From Candidatus Omnitrophota bacterium (GTDB lineage Bacteria > Omnitrophota > Gorgyraeia > Gygaellales > Profunditerraquicolaceae): 9,687 bases of DNA. Under the pieces are notes generated by a model that saw only the letters and a program-made list of their open reading frames with translations, ran no database searches and was not told where the DNA came from. The translations under genes and the position numbers were made by a program. Below, one piece after another: positions 6,056 to 9,687 of the stretch; the first letter of the stretch is position 1; each line of letters starts with the position of its first letter. Location of the stretch: assembly GCA_028717045.1 (NCBI GenBank), contig JAQUON010000056.1, positions 1 to 9,687 of the forward strand, in the 5' to 3' direction.

Positions 6056-7541
6056 TGTCCTGATTAAAAGACTAGCAGTTCTTGTCGTATGTACTTTTCT
6101 TTGGGGAATTCCTTATTCTTGCTCGTATGCCAATGACATCAAAGAGCCATGTGTCTGCGGGCTGTTCTATCCAAGTAATCCGGTTATTCTTAAAGAGCAA
6201 GTAGATGATTGTATCAAAAAGGCAAGCCCGCAGGGAATAAGTGGCAGGATTTTTGCCCTGATTTGTCCGCATGCAGGAATTCAGTTTTCCGGGCCCACTG
6301 CTGCGTTTGGTTATAAATTGGTAAAAGATAAGCCGTACAAAACGGTAGTAGTGATTGGGCCGAGCCATTATCATGCATTTTCCGGGGCTTCCGTTTATCC
6401 CAAGGGAGTATTTCGTACCCCTTTGGGCGATATTAAAATAGACGAGGAGCTTACTTCCCGATTGCTCGGTAAAGACCCAGTTGTTGTGTTTGATCCTATG
6501 GCATTTACGAAGGAACATTCTATTGAAGTACAGCTGCCTTTTTTACAGGCGGTGCTTTCTGACTTTAAGCTGGTGCCGATAGTTATGGGCGATTGCAGCT
6601 TTTCCGATTGTAAAAAATTGGCTGAATTGCTTAAGTCTGCGATAGGCACAAGAAAAGACGTGCTCGTGGTGGCTTCAACTGATTTCTACCACGGTTATGA
6701 CTTTCAGGAGGCCAAAACAACCGACATGGCAACCCTTTCTTGTATTGCACACATGGACGCTAAGGGTTTGTTTTCTGCTTTAGAAGAGGGGAAGGCACAG
6801 CTCTGCGGCGGATTACCCGTCGTGACTACGTTGCTATTGTCTGGTGCCTTCGGATGCAATAAGGTAACGCCGCTACGCTGTACTAACTCTGCTGAAGCAA
6901 CAAATAAAATGCAAACAGGGACCTGGACTGTGGGATATGGAAGTTTGGCGGTTTACGAAGAGAAAGGAGCTGTCCCTATGTTAAGCCAATCACAGAAAAA
7001 AGAATTACTTTTAATTGCGCGTAATTCAATAAAAACTTATTTGGAGAACGGAAAAAAAATGGCAGTTCAGGCAAGCGATCCGGCATTTCTTGAAGTCCTA
7101 GGGGCTTTTGTCACGTTGCACGAACATGGGCATCTGCGCGGCTGTATCGGAAGTATTATTGGGAGAGATCCCTTATATCTGACCGTAAGGGATATGGCTG
7201 TTGAGGCGGCAGTCAGAGACCCGCGTTTTGCGCCGCTTCAGCCGGGCGAGCTCAATAATATAGATATTGAAATTTCTGTGCTATCTCCTATGAAACGAGT
7301 TGTTTCGGCAGAAGAGATCAAGCTCGGCGACCATGGGGTATTGGTGCGTAAAGGCTTTAACAGCGGGGTATTTCTTCCGCAGGTTGCAACGGAAACCGGC
7401 TGGACAAAAGAGGAGTTCCTCGATAATTTATGCCAGCATAAAGCTGGATTGAATCCGCGGGCCTGGCAGGATAAAGCCACCGAGCTTTACGTGTTCACGG
7501 CAGAGGTATTTTCCGAAAAAGATACCCGGACAAATGAATAA
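6042..7541 (+). CDS. Memo-AMMECR1 fusion protein (AmmeMemoRadiSam proteins B and A) with signal peptide
   Basis: Two proteins that are usually separate are joined in 499 residues. Residues 1-30 form a signal-peptide-like segment: Lys9-Arg10, a hydrophobic core, and S-Y-A before the mature ND. Residues about 35-305 are the Memo domain, a fold related to non-haem iron dioxygenases. They keep the metal-site residues: His77 (CPHAG), His109 (GPSHYH), Cys255 (CGG), plus EHSIEVQLPF at 158-167 and Asp214/His217 in STDFYH. Residues about 315-495 are AMMECR1, with its hallmark LRGCIGS (Cys368) and the later NIDIEISVLSP strand. The gene overlaps the radical SAM gene by 14 bases, which indicates coupled translation and one functional module. 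The substrate and product are unknown for the family. Membrane or extracytoplasmic location is inferred from the N-termini. Confidence 0.9.
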   Translation: MCGVSVLIKRLAVLVVCTFLWGIPYSCSYANDIKEPCVCGLFYPSNPVILKEQVDDCIKKASPQGISGRIFALICPHAGIQFSGPTAAFGYKLVKDKPYKTVVVIGPSHYHAFSGASVYPKGVFRTPLGDIKIDEELTSRLLGKDPVVVFDPMAFTKEHSIEVQLPFLQAVLSDFKLVPIVMGDCSFSDCKKLAELLKSAIGTRKDVLVVASTDFYHGYDFQEAKTTDMATLSCIAHMDAKGLFSALEEGKAQLCGGLPVVTTLLLSGAFGCNKVTPLRCTNSAEATNKMQTGTWTVGYGSLAVYEEKGAVPMLSQSQKKELLLIARNSIKTYLENGKKMAVQASDPAFLEVLGAFVTLHEHGHLRGCIGSIIGRDPLYLTVRDMAVEAAVRDPRFAPLQPGELNNIDIEISVLSPMKRVVSAEEIKLGDHGVLVRKGFNSGVFLPQVATETGWTKEEFLDNLCQHKAGLNPRAWQDKATELYVFTAEVFSEKDTRTNE

Positions 7542-8196
7542 CCGGGTGTTTTTTGAGCTATTTTTGTCGGGAATTTTGCTTGGGGCAGGCCCTTGCCTTT
7601 TGAGTTGCGGCCCCATACTCCTTTCTTACATTGCAGGCACTAAGAAGACTGTACCCGCAGGGCTATTTGCGTATGTATTGTTTTCCTGCAGCCGGATAGC
7701 TACGTACCTTATCTTAAGCGCCTTGTTTTTTTTAATAGGCAGGCTTTTTGTCGAATCAGTGTTGTCGTCTATGTCGCGTTATTTGTTAATAGCCTTAGGA
7801 AGCGCTTTGTTATTATTGGGGGTTATCGTTTTTTTTGACATACGCGGAATCAAGAACCGCTGGTGTGTATTTCTCTCAAGGTACATTATAGAACGTGATA
7901 AAACAAGCCTCGTTGCGCTGGGGTTATTTGCCGGACTGATTCCCTGCGGGCCATTTTTGGCGATTCTAACATATATCGGCCTTATCTCAAGCACCTTGAC
8001 AGCAAGTGTGGCGTACAGTTTTGTATTTGGACTCGGAACATTTCTTTCCCCATTGATACTGCTTGTTCTTTTCACAGGATGGCTTCCCAGGCTTCAGGCG
8101 CACTATCCGGGTTATTACCGTTTTTCAAGGCTTATTTCCGCAGGGATTCTATTCTGGCTGGGCTTGAAATTTTTTGCGTCAGGGTTACATCTATAG
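7534..8196 (+). CDS. DsbD/CcdA-like transmembrane protein (DsbD_2 / TauE-SafE type)
   Basis: A 220-residue integral membrane protein with about six helices (roughly 7-30, 45-70, 80-103, 126-150, 154-178, 195-215). The first helix carries G-P-C21-LLS-C25-GP and the fourth carries GLIPC138GP, a paired internal repeat of small residues and cysteines like that of DsbD/CcdA transmembrane domains. Those pass electrons from cytoplasmic thioredoxin to thiols outside. Databases often label close relatives sulfite exporter TauE/SafE family, so transport is the alternative. There is no periplasmic thioredoxin domain. The ATG overlaps the last eight bases of the Memo-AMMECR1 gene (ATGAATAA) with only a weak SD, so translation is probably coupled. 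Its position suggests it serves the AmmeMemoRadiSam module, for example by keeping cysteines or a metal centre reduced. Confidence 0.8.
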   Translation: MNNRVFFELFLSGILLGAGPCLLSCGPILLSYIAGTKKTVPAGLFAYVLFSCSRIATYLILSALFFLIGRLFVESVLSSMSRYLLIALGSALLLLGVIVFFDIRGIKNRWCVFLSRYIIERDKTSLVALGLFAGLIPCGPFLAILTYIGLISSTLTASVAYSFVFGLGTFLSPLILLVLFTGWLPRLQAHYPGYYRFSRLISAGILFWLGLKFFASGLHL

Positions 8197-8203
8197 GTGA
8201 ATA

Positions 8204-8950
8204 ATGCATAGCTTTTTTTGTCCGTCACAGAATATATCAAAAAGGAAAGCCGTAATCACAGATGCAAACCAGCTTCATCATATGCGCAACGTCTTACGCC
8301 TTAAAGAGCAGGAAGTAGTTCTTATTTGTGACGAAAAGCAAAACAGGTACAGGGCGGCAATAGGCAAAGTTTCCCCATCCTTTATTGATTTAATTATTCT
8401 TGAAAAACTTGTTTTCAATGAGGCGATGAGCATCGCTGTCACGATTGCCTGCGCTATTCCCAAAGGCCCTAGAATGGAGGCTATTGTTGATTCACTGGTG
8501 CAACTGGGGGTCTCAAGGATAGTTCCTTTGCTTACGGAGCGGGTCATTGTAAAATTAGACGACAAAAAGAAAATGTCCAGAGTCCTTCGCTGGAGAAAAA
8601 TAGCAACGCAAGCGTGCCAACAGTCCAAAAGAAGCTCTCCTGCGATTATCGATACAATAAAAGAACTTAAATTTTTTCTTAACGAGCCCCAATCTTTTGA
8701 TTTACGGCTTATTCCTACTTTGGGTAAAAATCAAGCTTCAATTCCTGAGATAGTAAAAAAGGGCTCCTTTAAGGACGTAGTTGTGTTAATAGGCCCGGAA
8801 GGGGATTTTTCTCCTAATGAAGTAGCCCTCGCCCAATCTTTCGGTTTTATACCCGTGTCTCTGGGCAGGCTTGTACTGCGTGTAGATACCGCAGCTATTG
8901 CCCTTGCCGGCTACTTAATTTTTTCCTGCCTCCAGCATGCCAACAGTTAA
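8204..8950 (+). CDS. rsmE: 16S rRNA (uracil-1498-N3)-methyltransferase RsmE
   Basis: RsmE uses SAM to methylate N3 of U1498 in 16S rRNA near the decoding centre, acting on the assembled 30S subunit. The 248 residues match the family length. A PUA-like N-terminus with HHMRNVLRL (residues 25-33) is followed by a SPOUT-class knotted domain. It has ACAIPKGPRMEAIVDSLVQL in the middle, IGPEGDFSPNE (196-206) and LGRLVLRVDTAAIAL (220-234), the trefoil-knot SAM site. The ATG at 8204 has an AGGTG SD at 8195-8199 with four bases between, and starts seven bases after the membrane protein gene. Adjacency to an mtaB gene is seen in several bacterial groups. Its link to the AmmeMemoRadiSam genes is probably only shared transcription. 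Confidence 0.95.
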   Translation: MHSFFCPSQNISKRKAVITDANQLHHMRNVLRLKEQEVVLICDEKQNRYRAAIGKVSPSFIDLIILEKLVFNEAMSIAVTIACAIPKGPRMEAIVDSLVQLGVSRIVPLLTERVIVKLDDKKKMSRVLRWRKIATQACQQSKRSSPAIIDTIKELKFFLNEPQSFDLRLIPTLGKNQASIPEIVKKGSFKDVVVLIGPEGDFSPNEVALAQSFGFIPVSLGRLVLRVDTAAIALAGYLIFSCLQHANS

Positions 8951-9687
8951 ATTCCTCACACTCGGTTGCAAAGTGAACCAATACGAAACCCAAGCCCTTA
9001 GGGAACAATTCATAGGGGAGGGGTTTAGCGAAAAAAGGGGGGAAGGGGCCGCGGATTTTTACGTAATCAATACCTGTACCGTGACGGGTAAAGCTGACAG
9101 AGAATCTCTTTATTTGATTAGGCGTTCTCATAGAGAAAATCCGTACGGTAAAATTGTGGTTACCGGGTGTTTGGCAGAGCTTGACAGGGGCTTAATTTCG
9201 GGTATGCCCGGAGTATCGCTTGTTCAGAAAAACAGCGCAAAAAAGTTTACGGTACGGGAGGTCATGAGAAGGTTAATTAGCTCCTTCGGGAGGAAAGGGC
9301 AGGATGTATTGAAGAAAAGCCCATCTTACTCTATTTCTTATTTTGAAGGCAGAAGCCGTGCCTTTTTGAAAATTCAAGACGGGTGTAATAACCGGTGCGC
9401 CTATTGCAAGGTCCCGTTAGTGAGGGGCAATTCAAAGAGCAGGCCGCTAAGAGATATTATTGAAGAGGCGCAACGCTTAGTAAAAAATGGATTCAAAGAA
9501 ATAGTGCTGACTGGCATTTGCCTGGGTTCATACGGTAAAGATCTTAACCCACGCAAGAGCCTCATTCAGGTAATATCAAAACTTGAAAAAATGCCCGGGT
9601 TATACAGGATACGCTTAAGTTCAATAGAGGCACGGGATATCAATGATGCGCTTATCCGGTATATGAGAAATTCTAAAAGATTATGCC
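8937..9687 (+). CDS. mtaB: tRNA t6A37 methylthiotransferase MtaB (3' truncated by window)
   Basis: The first 250 residues of a MiaB-family radical SAM enzyme are present; the family is usually 420-450, so the rest lies past the window end. MtaB adds a methylthio group to t6A at position 37 of ANN-decoding tRNAs. The N-terminal UPF0004 domain shows LGCKVNQYE (Cys11), NTCTVT (Cys47) and VTGCLAE (Cys78), which bind the auxiliary cluster. The radical SAM motif is CNNRCAYC (Cys150, Cys154, Cys157) followed by VPLVRGNSKSRP. The LGCKVNQYE and KVPLVRG wording favours MtaB over MiaB or RimO, from family knowledge. The start at 8937 overlaps rsmE by 14 bases. An in-frame stop at 8916 excludes an earlier start and no SD is seen, so translation is likely coupled. 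Confidence 0.92.
   Translation, partial: MPTVKFLTLGCKVNQYETQALREQFIGEGFSEKRGEGAADFYVINTCTVTGKADRESLYLIRRSHRENPYGKIVVTGCLAELDRGLISGMPGVSLVQKNSAKKFTVREVMRRLISSFGRKGQDVLKKSPSYSISYFEGRSRAFLKIQDGCNNRCAYCKVPLVRGNSKSRPLRDIIEEAQRLVKNGFKEIVLTGICLGSYGKDLNPRKSLIQVISKLEKMPGLYRIRLSSIEARDINDALIRYMRNSKRLC

Overview
The window holds bacterial DNA of moderate GC, with genes packed tightly on the + strand. The lineage cannot be fixed from the sequence alone. Hydrophobic export-type N-termini, a surface-sugar cassette, a small GIY-YIG gene remnant and an adjacent rsmE-mtaB pair would suit an uncultured Gram-negative lineage such as Omnitrophota. That assignment is a low-confidence inference.

Region 1 (62-4293, with a decayed gene to 4559) is one operon-like run. 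It encodes a family-4 type glycosyltransferase, an NAD-dependent sugar epimerase/dehydratase resembling CDP-paratose/tyvelose 2-epimerases but without the catalytic Tyr, a sugar-1-phosphate nucleotidyltransferase, and a radical SAM protein with a SPASM-type C-terminus. Spacers are 3-13 bases and each gene has a good Shine-Dalgarno (SD) sequence. Together they look like enzymes that activate, remodel and transfer a sugar for a surface glycan or glycolipid. The radical SAM enzyme's substrate is unknown. A GIY-YIG endonuclease-like gene follows directly and is broken by two CAA-to-TAA changes and one frameshift.

Region 2 (4560-4957) has no protein gene but is rich in structure. It contains two GC-rich hairpins that share one arm, a short inverted repeat that includes the first bases of a tRNA, a tRNA-Ala (anticodon CGC), a perfect 15-bp inverted repeat that includes that tRNA's CCA end, and a multi-stem element of about 120 bases just before the next operon.

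Region 3 (4958-9687, continuing past the window) carries an AmmeMemoRadiSam module: a radical SAM enzyme, then one protein that fuses Memo and AMMECR1 domains. Both begin with a hydrophobic, signal-peptide-like segment. The next gene, overlapping by 8 bases, encodes a six-helix membrane protein of the DsbD/CcdA-like type with cysteines in helices 1 and 4, as expected for moving thiol electrons across the membrane. Two RNA-modification genes follow: rsmE (16S rRNA m3U1498) and mtaB (ms2t6A37 of tRNA), the latter cut by the window edge. The most interesting part is the possibility that the AmmeMemoRadiSam module acts outside the cytoplasm with its own redox feed.
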